Source: Croceibacter atlanticus HTCC2559 (GTDB lineage Bacteria; Bacteroidota; Bacteroidia; Flavobacteriales; Flavobacteriaceae). From it: a stretch of 64,000 nucleotides of DNA. Positions 34,397 through 43,475 of the stretch are shown piece by piece. Position 1 is the first letter of the stretch. Each line of letters opens with the position of its first letter. Both the position numbers and the translations under genes were made by a program. Where the stretch lies: the NCBI RefSeq assembly GCF_000196315.1, contig NC_014230.1:620001-684000 (forward strand), in the 5' to 3' direction. The notes beneath the pieces are model-generated. The model saw only the letters and a program-made list of their open reading frames with translations, did not search any database and was not told the origin of the DNA.

Positions 34397-35503
34397 ATGA
34401 GTAAGCATTTTTTTGAAAGAAAAATCATACACGTAGATATGGATGCATTTTACGCCTCCGTAGAGCAGCTCGATAATCCAGATTTAAGAGGAAAACCAAT
34501 AGCTGTTGGCGGTGGAGGCAAGCGTGGCGTGGTGAGCGCAGCAAGCTACGAAGCAAGAGTGTTTGGTGTGCGCAGTGCAATGAGTGGCGCTCAAGCTCAA
34601 CGTCTTTGCCCAGAATTAATTTTTGTAAAAACAAATTTTACTCGTTATAAGGAGTGTTCTCAGCAAATTCGGGAAATTTTTTATGAATATACAGATAAGG
34701 TCGAGCCGCTTTCACTAGATGAAGCCTACTTAGATGTAACAGAGAATAAAAAAGGTAATCCAAGTGCTACATTAATAGCAAAAGAAATTCGAGAAAAAAT
34801 AAAAGCAAAAACTGGTTTAAATGCTTCTGCTGGTATCTCTATAAATAAATTTATTGCTAAGGTTGCAAGTGACATTAATAAACCAAATGGTCAAAAAACC
34901 ATAAATCCCGAAGAGGTTATACCCTTTTTAGAAACTCTGGACATTAGAAAGTTTTACGGTATAGGTAAAGTAACCGCTGAAAAAATGTACCTCCATGGCA
35001 TCTTTACAGGTAACGATCTTAAATCTAAATCACTCGAATATCTTGAAGAGCATTTTGGAAAAAGTGGCACATACTATTATCACATCGTAAGAGGTATACA
35101 CAACAGCGAAGTTAAACCTCATCGCACTCGTAAGTCTTTAGGTGCAGAACGTACCTTTTCTGAAAATATAACATCTGAGCTTTTTATGATGGAACGTCTT
35201 GAGCATATTGCTGAAGAGATTGAACGCCGTTTAGAAAAGAGTAATGTGGCTGGCAAGACGGTAACACTAAAAATTAAATACAGCGATTTCACTCTACAGA
35301 CAAGAAGTAAAACATTGCCGTATTATTTACGAAAAAAAGAAGTTATACTTGAAACTGCAAAAGAACTTCTGTACCAAGATGACATGAAAAATAGCGTAAG
35401 GTTGCTCGGCATTTCACTATCTAACCTTAATACAGAAGACCGTCCTAAAGCAAAACCATCACTAAAAAAAGAAATAGCAGTACAGCTTAAGTTTGAATTT
35501 TAA
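34397..35503 (+). CDS. dinB: DNA polymerase IV (Y-family)
   Basis: 368 residues. Catalytic metal residues are in HVDMDAFYASVE (Asp14, Asp16) and SLDEAYLDVT (Asp108, Glu109). A helix-hairpin-helix thumb follows (FYGIGKVTAEKMYLHGI) and a little-finger domain. The tail does not show a clear sliding-clamp motif beyond the final hydrophobics. It performs error-prone translesion synthesis. Its TAA stop is shared base-for-base with the opposing gene in the palindrome TTAA. Confidence 0.95.
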   Translation: MSKHFFERKIIHVDMDAFYASVEQLDNPDLRGKPIAVGGGGKRGVVSAASYEARVFGVRSAMSGAQAQRLCPELIFVKTNFTRYKECSQQIREIFYEYTDKVEPLSLDEAYLDVTENKKGNPSATLIAKEIREKIKAKTGLNASAGISINKFIAKVASDINKPNGQKTINPEEVIPFLETLDIRKFYGIGKVTAEKMYLHGIFTGNDLKSKSLEYLEEHFGKSGTYYYHIVRGIHNSEVKPHRTRKSLGAERTFSENITSELFMMERLEHIAEEIERRLEKSNVAGKTVTLKIKYSDFTLQTRSKTLPYYLRKKEVILETAKELLYQDDMKNSVRLLGISLSNLNTEDRPKAKPSLKKEIAVQLKFEF

Positions 35504-36090
35504 ACGTGTTTCCCTACCTCAAAACCGTGCTTCCCTAAATATTGGTTACCACTTTCAATCGCATCACCTTCAAGCGTTGTTCCCATACTATCATTCCATC
35601 TATTAAGATATCCAAAGAGAGAAATAACACCTAACATTTCTACAATTTCACCTTCGTCCCAATGTTCGTGTAATCGTTTTTGGATATCAGCATCTACAGC
35701 ATTTGGTACTTGGCTAGCAGCCAATGAAAAATCTAAAGCAGCACGTTCTGCGTCGCTAAAAGCACTATGTGTTCTGTATTCCCATATATTATCCAGTTGC
35801 TCTTGCTCAGCGCCATAGCGTTCTGCAGCTCTTATAGCATGCGCTTGACAATAACGACAACCAGTAGCATTACTACTTACCCAAGCAATCATACGCTTTA
35901 AAGAAGAAGTTACACGACCCTCATTTGCCATTACCGCTTTATTAAGATTAATAAATGCTTTTGAAATAGCAGGTCTGCGTTGCATAGTTAATACTGAGTT
36001 TGGACAAAAGCCCAAAGTCTCATTAAAAAACTCTGCAAGCTCAGCAGTTTCCTTATCGTGAGAAGCATCTAATGGTGTAACTAATGGCAT
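35500..36090 (-). CDS. Carboxymuconolactone decarboxylase/AhpD-like peroxidase-related protein
   Basis: 196 residues, all-helical. The redox motif CRYCQAHAIRAAERYG (CxxC-x2-H) is in the centre, as in alkylhydroperoxidase D-like proteins; the flanks MIAWVSSNATG and DAERAALDFSLAAS fit the peroxidase-related group. It would reduce organic peroxides with thiols. It is a single gene, convergent with dinB with overlapping stops and with a small lipoprotein gene downstream-facing upstream. Confidence 0.85.
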   Translation of the reverse strand: MPLVTPLDASHDKETAELAEFFNETLGFCPNSVLTMQRRPAISKAFINLNKAVMANEGRVTSSLKRMIAWVSSNATGCRYCQAHAIRAAERYGAEQEQLDNIWEYRTHSAFSDAERAALDFSLAASQVPNAVDADIQKRLHEHWDEGEIVEMLGVISLFGYLNRWNDSMGTTLEGDAIESGNQYLGKHGFEVGKHV

Positions 36091-36129
36091 ATCTTAATTA
36101 TTTTGAGTTTAGTTTATAATATATTAATG

Positions 36130-36432
36130 TTATTGGTTTTTTATTTTTATCGTCTTAACGTTTAAGTAAATAGGACCATTTTCTACAGGATAGCCATCTA
36201 CACGTTTAGCAGTAATCTCAACATATTCACTGTCAAAATCATCTAAAATAATCGTATCGCTGGTTAATGCATATACATCATTTTCATTAGTCAACGTATG
36301 AGTTCCATATTGGTAGGTTGTAATACCTTGCACCTTTAAAACACCTTCATAAGTTGATGTTTCTGGTGCCACTTTTGTACTCTTACAACCTAAACAACAT
36401 AATACTAAGAGTATTACATATACATATTTCAT
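36130..36432 (-). CDS. Small lipoprotein of unknown function
   Basis: 100 residues with a lipobox LCCLGC (Cys16). The mature part is a short mostly beta domain (YEGVLKVQGITTYQYGTHTL, VYALTSDTIILDDFDSEYVEITAKRVDGYPVENG). The pattern of VxGIxTYQYGTHxL recalls small OB-like domains seen in periplasmic proteins, but I do not recognise a named family. It is divergent from recJ. Confidence 0.68.
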   Translation of the reverse strand: MKYVYVILLVLCCLGCKSTKVAPETSTYEGVLKVQGITTYQYGTHTLTNENDVYALTSDTIILDDFDSEYVEITAKRVDGYPVENGPIYLNVKTIKIKNQ

Positions 36433-36498
36433 ATCTTCAATTTTCTGAAAAGTTAAGTAATTTTTAAGTACTTTGCCTAACAGATTTTCCTCTCTTTT

Positions 36499-38205
36499 AT
36501 GCGTTGGACGTTAAAACCAAAACCAGATTATACAAAAGTAACAGCTCTGTCTGCAGCCTTATCGGTTCCAGAAAATATAGCCGCATTGTTAGTACAACGT
36601 GGTATTACAAATTATGACGAGGCTAAATCTTTCTTTAGACCATCTCTAAGTGAGCTCCATAACCCATTCTTATTGAAGGATATGGATGTTGCGGTTACAC
36701 GTATTGAAAAAGCTATTAAAGAGTCTGAAAATATTTTAGTTTACGGCGATTATGATGTAGATGGCACAACAAGTGTTGCATTAATGAGCTCTTTTCTTAA
36801 AACAAAAACACCTAATGTTGCTACATACATTCCAGATAGGTATGATGAAGGTTATGGAGTATCATATAAAGGGATAGACTTTGCAGCAGATAATGACATT
36901 ACATTAATTATAGCTTTAGATTGTGGTATAAAAGCGATTGACAAAGTTGCCTATGCAAAAGAAAAGGGAGTAGATTTTATTATTTGTGATCACCATAGGC
37001 CAGGCAAACAGATTCCAGATGCTATAGCAGTGTTAGACCCTAAACGAGACGATTGTAATTATCCTTATAAAGAACTTTGTGGCTGCGGTGTTGGCTTTAA
37101 GCTCATACAAGCTATTAATGAACAGTCTGGCGGAACAATAAATGACCTTTTAGGTTATTTAGACTTGGTAGCTACAGCCATTGGAGCAGATATTGTACCA
37201 ATGACTGGAGAAAATAGAATTTTAGCCTACCATGGGTTGCACATTATAAATACAGCACCTAGAATGGGGTTTTATGCCATTATAAAACAGGTTAAAAAAG
37301 AAACTTTAACAATTACAGATGTTGTTTTTATTATAGCGCCGCGTATTAATGCTGCAGGAAGAATGAAACATGGAAATCATGCCGTTACCCTTCTAACCGA
37401 AACAGACATTAATCTAGCTGCAAAGTACGCTCAGGAAATAGAGACCTTTAATAAAGACAGGCGTGAGGCAGATAAAAGTATTACTGAGGAAGCACTACTA
37501 CAAATAAATGATAATTCAGAAAAAGATTGTAAAACCACAGTCGTTTATCATGAAAGTTGGCATAAAGGTGTTATTGGTATAGTAGCATCTAGACTAACTG
37601 AAACTTATTATAGGCCTACGCTAGTATTCACCAAAAGTGGAGAAAAGCTTGCTGCCAGTGCACGCAGTGTCAAAGGGTTTGATGTTTATAATGCCTTAGA
37701 AGCCTGCTCTAAACATATAGAACAATTTGGTGGCCATAAATATGCAGCAGGCTTAACCTTACTAGAAAAAGATTACGAAAACTTTAAAGCTGAATTTGAA
37801 AAAGTAGTCTCTGAAACTATTGATGAGCGTCTCTTAACTCCAGAAATTAATATAGACTCAGAACTAGATTTAGCAGATATTACCCCTAAATTTTTTAGAA
37901 TACTTAAACAGTTTGCTCCATTTGGGCCAGGAAATATGCATCCAACATTTATGACCAAAAATGTACGCGATACAGGTTATGGAAAATGTGTTGGACAAGA
38001 TAATGCTCATTTAAAACTTGCAGTGCAACCTAACAATGTGCCAAAAAGCGATAAACGTGGCATTGGTGCCATTGGTTTTAACCTAGGCAATAAATGTGAG
38101 CTTACAACAGATAGAAAAACTTTTGATATTGTTTACAGTATTGATGAAAATGAATGGAATGGTAATGTAAGTTTGCAATTAAAACTTAAAGACCTAAACG
38201 CCTAA
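36499..38205 (+). CDS. recJ: Single-stranded-DNA-specific exonuclease RecJ
   Basis: 568 residues. DHH motifs are clear: LVYGDYDVDGTTSVALMSS, IIALDCGIKAID, FIICDHHRPG and IAPRINAAGRMKHG; the DHHA1 domain has SARSVKGFDVYNALEACS and GGHKYAAGLTL, and an OB-like C-terminal domain follows. It degrades single-stranded DNA 5'-3' in recombination and mismatch repair. The stop overlaps the start of a DNA methyltransferase gene by one base. Confidence 0.96.
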   Translation: MRWTLKPKPDYTKVTALSAALSVPENIAALLVQRGITNYDEAKSFFRPSLSELHNPFLLKDMDVAVTRIEKAIKESENILVYGDYDVDGTTSVALMSSFLKTKTPNVATYIPDRYDEGYGVSYKGIDFAADNDITLIIALDCGIKAIDKVAYAKEKGVDFIICDHHRPGKQIPDAIAVLDPKRDDCNYPYKELCGCGVGFKLIQAINEQSGGTINDLLGYLDLVATAIGADIVPMTGENRILAYHGLHIINTAPRMGFYAIIKQVKKETLTITDVVFIIAPRINAAGRMKHGNHAVTLLTETDINLAAKYAQEIETFNKDRREADKSITEEALLQINDNSEKDCKTTVVYHESWHKGVIGIVASRLTETYYRPTLVFTKSGEKLAASARSVKGFDVYNALEACSKHIEQFGGHKYAAGLTLLEKDYENFKAEFEKVVSETIDERLLTPEINIDSELDLADITPKFFRILKQFAPFGPGNMHPTFMTKNVRDTGYGKCVGQDNAHLKLAVQPNNVPKSDKRGIGAIGFNLGNKCELTTDRKTFDIVYSIDENEWNGNVSLQLKLKDLNA

Positions 38206-39200
38206 TGAACTACATTGGCTCTAAACAAAGCTTACTTCCTTTTTTAGAAAAAACAATTTTAAATGTCTGCGGAAATGACATTTCAGAATTTGTGTTTTGC
38301 GACTTGTTTGCAGGAACAGGAACTGTGGGACATTATTTTAAGCTGAAAGTAAAACAAGTCATTTCAAACGATTTGGAGTTTTATAGTTTCGTGTTAAATC
38401 GCAACTATATTGGCAATTCAAGAGCTATTGATAGCTTTAAACTTTTAGAACAATTAAGAGGTGTTAAAGGAGTTGAAGGCTTTATTTTTCAAAATTATGC
38501 TGAAGGTGGCGCAGCAAACCGACTCTATTTTTCAGCTGAAAACGGGAAAAAGATTGATGCCATTCGCCAACAAATTGAAGCTTGGAAAACTGCTGAAAAA
38601 ATTTCAGATGATGTCTATTTTTTCCTCTTGGCAAGTCTTTTAGAAAGCGCCGATAAGGTTGCTAATACCGCATCAGTTTATGGTGCATATTTAAAGAAAT
38701 TAAAAACCTCAGCTCAAAAAACGCTAGAATTAAAACCTGCTGAATTTGCGGAAACCAATCAGGATAATTTGGTGTTTCAACAAGATGCAAATTCGCTTAT
38801 AAAAGAGATTAGTGGTGATATTTTATATCTAGATCCACCTTACAATGCTAGGCAATATGGTGCAAACTATCATTTATTGAATACGATAGCACACTATAAA
38901 CCATTTACACCAAAAGGAAAAACCGGTTTGCCAGAGTATAATAAAAGTGACTATTCTAGTAAACCCAAAGTTGCAGAAGCTTTTGAGGAACTCATAAAAA
39001 ATGCAGGTTTCAAATACATCTTTTTAAGCTATAATAATGAAGGCTTACTGCCACCAGAACAGCTTCGTGAGATTTTAGAGCGCTATGGTAGGTATGATTT
39101 AGCAACTACAAAATACAATCGCTTTAAAGCAGATAAGACTGAGAATAGAAACCACAAAGCAAGTAGTGTTGTGGAGTATTTACATGTCTTGACAAAATAA
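38205..39200 (+). CDS. D12-class adenine-specific DNA methyltransferase (orphan)
   Basis: 331 residues. The SAM-binding motif is FCDLFAGTGTVGHYFK and the catalytic motif LYLDPPYNARQYGANYH, in the order of D12-class N6-adenine methyltransferases; the N-terminal NYIGSKQSLLPFLE is also typical. No restriction endonuclease gene is next to it. Its start overlaps the recJ stop by one base (TAATG), so it is translationally coupled to a repair gene. The recognition site cannot be predicted from sequence. Confidence 0.9.
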   Translation: MNYIGSKQSLLPFLEKTILNVCGNDISEFVFCDLFAGTGTVGHYFKLKVKQVISNDLEFYSFVLNRNYIGNSRAIDSFKLLEQLRGVKGVEGFIFQNYAEGGAANRLYFSAENGKKIDAIRQQIEAWKTAEKISDDVYFFLLASLLESADKVANTASVYGAYLKKLKTSAQKTLELKPAEFAETNQDNLVFQQDANSLIKEISGDILYLDPPYNARQYGANYHLLNTIAHYKPFTPKGKTGLPEYNKSDYSSKPKVAEAFEELIKNAGFKYIFLSYNNEGLLPPEQLREILERYGRYDLATTKYNRFKADKTENRNHKASSVVEYLHVLTK

Positions 39201-39229
39201 ATTTCCTATAACATTATCTAATAAGCGTC

Positions 39230-39988
39230 TTACTCTTTAAATGTGTTTAAGCTCATAGTTTCCCCATCAAACTTCCCATAAGTATAATATGAAATCCAAT
39301 CACCAAGGTTGATGTATTTTGAGTTGTTGCCAACTTCTATTTCCAAAGGTAAGTGACGATGCCCAAAAACAAAGTAATCGTAATGTTTTTGCTCCAGTTT
39401 GCGCTTTGCATATTGCACCAACCACTCATTGTCTTCACCTAAAAACTTGGCATCTTCATCACCACTAATAAGTTTGTTTTTTACTGAAAGGTGTTTGGCT
39501 ATGGGAACACCAATATCTGGATGCAACCAACGGTAACACCATTGAAAGAATTTGTTGGTAAACACTTTTTTCATACGCTTATAACCTTTGTCGCCAGGAC
39601 CAAGACCATCACCATGACCAATTAAAAAGGTCTTATCGTTAAACGTAAACTCCTTTGGTTTGTGATATACAGGAATATTCAGTTCTTTTTGAAAATAATC
39701 GCGCATCCATAAATCGTGGTTGCCTACAAAAAAATAAATAGGGATGCCAGAGTCTCTAATTTCAGCGAGTTTACCAAGTACACGTACAAATCCCTTAGGC
39801 ACGGCATGTTTATACTCAAACCAAAAATCGAATAAATCTCCTAATAGGAAAATAGCTTCGGCATCTTTCTTTACCTCATCTAACCACGCAACAAATTTTA
39901 ACTCTCTAGGTTTAGAAAGCTCATCTGTAGGCGCACCCAAATGGTTATCGCTAGAAAAATAGATGTATTTATCTTTAGGAAGCTTCAT
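39230..39988 (-). CDS. lpxH: UDP-2,3-diacylglucosamine diphosphatase
   Basis: 252 residues with calcineurin-like metal motifs SSDNHLG, FLLGDLFDFWFEY, FFVGNHDLWM, IGHGDGLG and FGHRHLP. This pattern with the GDLFDFW motif is LpxH, which makes lipid X in lipid A synthesis. It follows queD with a 2-base gap. The enzyme is peripheral at the cytoplasmic face of the inner membrane. Confidence 0.92.
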   Translation of the reverse strand: MKLPKDKYIYFSSDNHLGAPTDELSKPRELKFVAWLDEVKKDAEAIFLLGDLFDFWFEYKHAVPKGFVRVLGKLAEIRDSGIPIYFFVGNHDLWMRDYFQKELNIPVYHKPKEFTFNDKTFLIGHGDGLGPGDKGYKRMKKVFTNKFFQWCYRWLHPDIGVPIAKHLSVKNKLISGDEDAKFLGEDNEWLVQYAKRKLEQKHYDYFVFGHRHLPLEIEVGNNSKYINLGDWISYYTYGKFDGETMSLNTFKE

Positions 39989-39990
39989 TC

Positions 39991-40443
39991 TTACATATTA
40001 TCGCTTGCATACCACTCTGCAAAACTCGTTTCGGTTTCCTGAAGCTTTAGGGAATGTAGAGAAATATGCTCTGGTAATCTAGTTTTAATTTTTTCAGCAA
40101 AATCTGTTACCATCATTTCACTAGTAGGTTGGTAGTCTACTAAAAGTACATTGTGCCCTCTGTTGCTAAGTTCTTTTGCAAGATCCACGTGTGGTGTATT
40201 TTTGTTAAATACAGTAGCGTGATCATAAACATCTACAATCTCTTCTTTTACAATCTTTTTAAGGTCTCCAAAATCTATCACCATACCAAACTTTACGTGT
40301 GAGGTATCGCTTATAGGTGTTCCGATAACTGTAACGCTTAACTTATAGCTATGACCATGTACATTTTTGCATTTACCATCGTAACCATAAAGTGCGTGAC
40401 CGGTTTCAAAAGAGAATTGTTTTGTTATTCTTATGTGACTCAT
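39991..40443 (-). CDS. queD: 6-carboxy-tetrahydropterin synthase (QueD)
   Basis: 150 residues from the ATG giving MSHIRITKQFSFETGHAL; upstream frame sequence contains the -7 box and is not coding. The zinc ligands are His in FETGHAL and HGHSY, and the catalytic Cys lies in DGKCKNVHGHS. QueD makes the pterin intermediate of queuosine synthesis. The last residues ETETSFAEWY hold the conserved Glu. It is upstream of lpxH in a two-gene operon. Confidence 0.92.
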   Translation of the reverse strand: MSHIRITKQFSFETGHALYGYDGKCKNVHGHSYKLSVTVIGTPISDTSHVKFGMVIDFGDLKKIVKEEIVDVYDHATVFNKNTPHVDLAKELSNRGHNVLLVDYQPTSEMMVTDFAEKIKTRLPEHISLHSLKLQETETSFAEWYASDNM

Positions 40444-40460
40444 GACATTATTATAGGCTT

Positions 40461-40468
40461 CAAAGATA
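40461..40468 (-). promoter_or_regulatory. -7 promoter element of queD (TATCTTTG)
   Basis: TATCTTTG on the minus strand is a perfect TAnnTTTG. It ends 17 bases before the queD ATG at 40443 and settles that start against longer frames. Confidence 0.65.
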
Positions 40469-40516
40469 CATATTTTAGAGCTCGTCATTTTTTTCAAATC
40501 ATATGAAATCAAAATT

Positions 40517-40524
40517 TATATTTG
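40517..40524 (+). promoter_or_regulatory. -7 promoter element (TATATTTG) of the hydroxylase gene
   Basis: TATATTTG matches the consensus and ends 15 bases before the GTG at 40540. It is divergent from the queD -7 box about 50 bases away. Confidence 0.65.
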
Positions 40525-40539
40525 CGCAAATTTTAAAGC

Positions 40540-41178
40540 GTGAGCACAACACAACTTTTTGAAGATATTACGTTTACAGAAAACGAAAGTTACGAGCGTA
40601 TTATAAGTGACCTCATCACTAAAAAATACAGTATAGTAGATGATTTTTTTACTCTTGAAGAGGTTTCGACTTTAAAAGAATCTTTATTAATAAAGTATGA
40701 AGAAGATTCTTTTAAAAAATCTGCTATTGGCAATTATACCAATCAAGAAATAGACAAAACCATTAGAGGTGATTTTATTTTATGGATCGATGAGAAAAAG
40801 GAAGAGCCAACAGAGCAGTTGTTTTTTGCTAAAGTGAATAGCTTGGTATCTTATTTAAACAAAACTTGCTTCTTAGGCATACTAACCAAGGAGTTTCATT
40901 ATGCTGTTTACCCTACCGGAACATTTTATAAAAGGCATTTAGATACTTTTCAAAATGATGATAGGAGAAAACTTTCTATGGTGTTTTATTTAAATGAAGA
41001 TGGTTGGTTGCCAGAATTTGGTGGAGAGCTCACACTGTATTTAGATGGAGGCGACAAAACTATTTTACCGTTGCCAGGACGCGTGGTTATTTTTGAAAGT
41101 CAAGTCATAGAACATGAGGTAAAACGTGTCATGGCTAACGAACGTTTGAGTATAACAGGTTGGCTTAAAACAAGATAA
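40540..41178 (+). CDS. 2-oxoglutarate/Fe(II) dioxygenase, prolyl-hydroxylase (PHD/EGLN)-like
   Basis: 212 residues from a GTG start set by the -7 box upstream. The metal ligands are H133 and D135 in YKRHLDTF and H192 in VIEHEV; R201 in ANERLSITGW binds 2-oxoglutarate. The layout and the HLDxF motif resemble bacterial relatives of the HIF prolyl hydroxylases, one of which hydroxylates EF-Tu in Pseudomonas. The target here is unknown. It is a single gene, divergent from queD-lpxH. Confidence 0.85.
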   Translation: MSTTQLFEDITFTENESYERIISDLITKKYSIVDDFFTLEEVSTLKESLLIKYEEDSFKKSAIGNYTNQEIDKTIRGDFILWIDEKKEEPTEQLFFAKVNSLVSYLNKTCFLGILTKEFHYAVYPTGTFYKRHLDTFQNDDRRKLSMVFYLNEDGWLPEFGGELTLYLDGGDKTILPLPGRVVIFESQVIEHEVKRVMANERLSITGWLKTR

Positions 41179-41182
41179 AAGC

Positions 41183-41281
41183 TTATCTGTTTTTTATTTT
41201 TTTATAAATAAATACGCCTACTAAAACTAGTCCTAATATTAAAAATAAACCTGCGCCACTTAAGAACTGTAAAATTTCCAT
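41183..41281 (-). CDS. 32-residue single-helix membrane peptide
   Basis: A short ATG frame: MEILQFLSGAGLFLILGLVL, then VGVFIYKKIKNR. One transmembrane helix with a positively charged C-terminus would put the C-terminus in the cytoplasm. It fills most of the gap between two genes. No family is recognised, and coding is inferred from composition and start/stop only. Confidence 0.5.
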   Translation of the reverse strand: MEILQFLSGAGLFLILGLVLVGVFIYKKIKNR

Positions 41282-41320
41282 TGTTTCTTTTTTTAGCAAA
41301 TATACATGATAAAGCTGTGA

Positions 41321-42658
41321 TTATTGAACTGCTGCTTTTGGTGCATATTGTTTTCTAAAGGCTATTATTAAGGCTCCAGCTCTAAACAACATCCACACTA
41401 CAAAAGCTACCCAAATACTGTAGAGCTTATAGTCAAAATAATCTAATATAAATAAGGTTGGCACAAACCCTACAAAGGTAGAAATGAGTAAGACATTTCT
41501 TAGATATTTCATTTTACCTAATCCCTTAAAAATTCCATCGAAAATAAACGCGACGGCATTTAAAGGCTGCATAAGTGCTACTATCCAAAAAACTTCTTTG
41601 TAACGTTGTATAACCATAGGTTCTTTACTAAACAACAAACCTAGTGGTGTGTATAAAAGAAAGCCTATAACTACTAAAAATAGACCTACGGCCATACCAT
41701 ATAAAGAAACTTTTTTAGCTAGTTTTAGTAAGCCTTCATAATCTTTTGCACCAAGTAACCTTCCAGATAATATATTTCCCGCTGCCGCGTAACCATCAAT
41801 AAAAAAAGCAGAGAAGAGCCAGATGTTTATGAGGATTGTTTGAGCTGCAATATAGTTTTTACCATAATCTGTAGCAAAAGCATTGGCTAAGTATAAGGCA
41901 ACGTTTAGCGCAATAGTTCTTACAAATAAGTTTAAAGCCATTCCTATTAGAGTATACAGCTCTGTATGAATAGGGAATTTTAATCTAAGACTAATATTTG
42001 TTTTCTTTAGTAAAAGAAGTAATGCTAAAATGGCCATTACCGCTTGAGCTATAAGACTCGCATAAGCAGCTCCCTTTAAACCAAATTCTGGTATATAGCC
42101 ATCAATACCATACACTAATATAAAATCTAAGCCTATGTTTAATACTGCTCCTATAATAGCAACTACCATTGGCCAGAAGGTATTTTGTAATCCTCTAAAA
42201 ATGCCAAACACCGCAAACGTAAAAAGTGTTAGAGGAAATCCCCAAACACGTATTTCATAATAGTCTACACAATACTTTAAAATAAGACCGTCTGCATTAT
42301 AAAGACTAAATATATCTTGGATAAAGAAAACTGTGCTCCCTAATATAACAATGCTAAGTAAGACATTAAAATATATAGCTTGTGCGGGTAACGTTGAAAC
42401 CTCATCAAGTTTATTAGCGCCATAATATTGGGATATAATGGCTTGAAGAGCACTTCGTGTTTGCCCTAAAATCCATATTAAAGCAGACAAAAAAGAACCT
42501 ACAATCCCAACGGCAGCTAAGGCTTCTGTAGCGTTAACATCAATATTTCCTACTACCGCCGCATCTGTTGCAGAAAGAATTGGTTCTGCAATACCTGTTA
42601 GCAATGCTGGTATTGCCAACTTGTTTATGTGCTTAAAAGAAATATTGAGTTTAGACAT
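41321..42658 (-). CDS. MATE-family multidrug/Na+ antiporter
   Basis: 445 residues with twelve predicted helices in two MATE repeats. The N-terminal KLAIPALLTGIAEPILSATDAAVVG and the later YAAAGNILSGRLLGAKDYEGL are signatures of the DinF branch. It exports cationic compounds or other small molecules in exchange for protons or Na+. It is the second gene of a minus-strand pair with a methyltransferase 24 bases upstream. Confidence 0.92.
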   Translation of the reverse strand: MSKLNISFKHINKLAIPALLTGIAEPILSATDAAVVGNIDVNATEALAAVGIVGSFLSALIWILGQTRSALQAIISQYYGANKLDEVSTLPAQAIYFNVLLSIVILGSTVFFIQDIFSLYNADGLILKYCVDYYEIRVWGFPLTLFTFAVFGIFRGLQNTFWPMVVAIIGAVLNIGLDFILVYGIDGYIPEFGLKGAAYASLIAQAVMAILALLLLLKKTNISLRLKFPIHTELYTLIGMALNLFVRTIALNVALYLANAFATDYGKNYIAAQTILINIWLFSAFFIDGYAAAGNILSGRLLGAKDYEGLLKLAKKVSLYGMAVGLFLVVIGFLLYTPLGLLFSKEPMVIQRYKEVFWIVALMQPLNAVAFIFDGIFKGLGKMKYLRNVLLISTFVGFVPTLFILDYFDYKLYSIWVAFVVWMLFRAGALIIAFRKQYAPKAAVQ

Positions 42659-42682
42659 GATTAAAAACTCTTACCAAATTTA

Positions 42683-43330
42683 TTACCTATCAAATTTGGC
42701 AACTGTTGCGTATTGTAAATTTAGCATATCCATTTGTGTAAACAATAATGGAATGTTAAACAGCAATGGTCTTATAGATTTTGTTTTGTTTATACCTTCA
42801 TGTGTGGTGATTGTATATCCAGCATCTTTATACATGGTTTTAATGCTCTTATTAGTAAAGAACCTTAAATGTGTTTTATCCATAATACCATGACCTTCGT
42901 ACTGCCAATCTTTTTTTACAAGTAGTTTTATAAAAGCATTGTAATACCTCATATTGGGAATTGAGCTTATAACAACACCACTTGGTGCTAACTTGTGTTT
43001 TATTTGGTCTAAAACATCATAAGGATCTACAAGATGCTCAAGAACATCATTAAAATATATTACATCAAAGAAATTGTCTGGTAAATCTTTTATAAAAGAT
43101 TCACAAGGTCCTGAAAATACGTTGTCTAAAACCTGTTCTGCTTGTTTAGCTTCTTCATCCATGTATTCAATACCCCAAACTTCAGCAGAATTTTTAGTTT
43201 TTATTGTTGCTGCAAAAGCACCGTTACCACAACCAACGTCTAATACTTTTTTAGCATTAGCTGGAAGATAGGCCAGCATTTCTTGTCTCACATTATTATA
43301 ATAGCCGTCTGGTTTATTGTTGTAATCCAT
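42683..43330 (-). CDS. Class I SAM-dependent methyltransferase
   Basis: 215 residues from the ATG giving MDYNNKPDGYYNNVRQEML; an ATG 45 bases upstream would add an unlikely leader. SAM motif I is VLDVGCGNGAFAATI, with the acidic residue of motif II in WGIEYMDE and motif IV FFDVIYFNDVLEHLVDP. The set is the Methyltransf_23/11 type often found beside glycan genes. Substrate not visible. It faces away from the glycosyltransferases that start at 43476. Confidence 0.85.
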   Translation of the reverse strand: MDYNNKPDGYYNNVRQEMLAYLPANAKKVLDVGCGNGAFAATIKTKNSAEVWGIEYMDEEAKQAEQVLDNVFSGPCESFIKDLPDNFFDVIYFNDVLEHLVDPYDVLDQIKHKLAPSGVVISSIPNMRYYNAFIKLLVKKDWQYEGHGIMDKTHLRFFTNKSIKTMYKDAGYTITTHEGINKTKSIRPLLFNIPLLFTQMDMLNLQYATVAKFDR

Positions 43331-43475
43331 ATTTGTTTTTAGAGATGTTATTTTGAAGGGCACGAATTTAGACAAAAAAAGAGCATTACCACTAAAAGTA
43401 TAGGAATGTACAAGTGAAAGGCAATAACTAAAGATGTTTTTTAGAAAATGTGTTACTTTGTACTAAATCCTAACA

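Noticed and set aside
38205-39200. A complete restriction-modification system
   Set aside because: No endonuclease-like gene adjoins the methyltransferase; the neighbours are recJ and lpxH.
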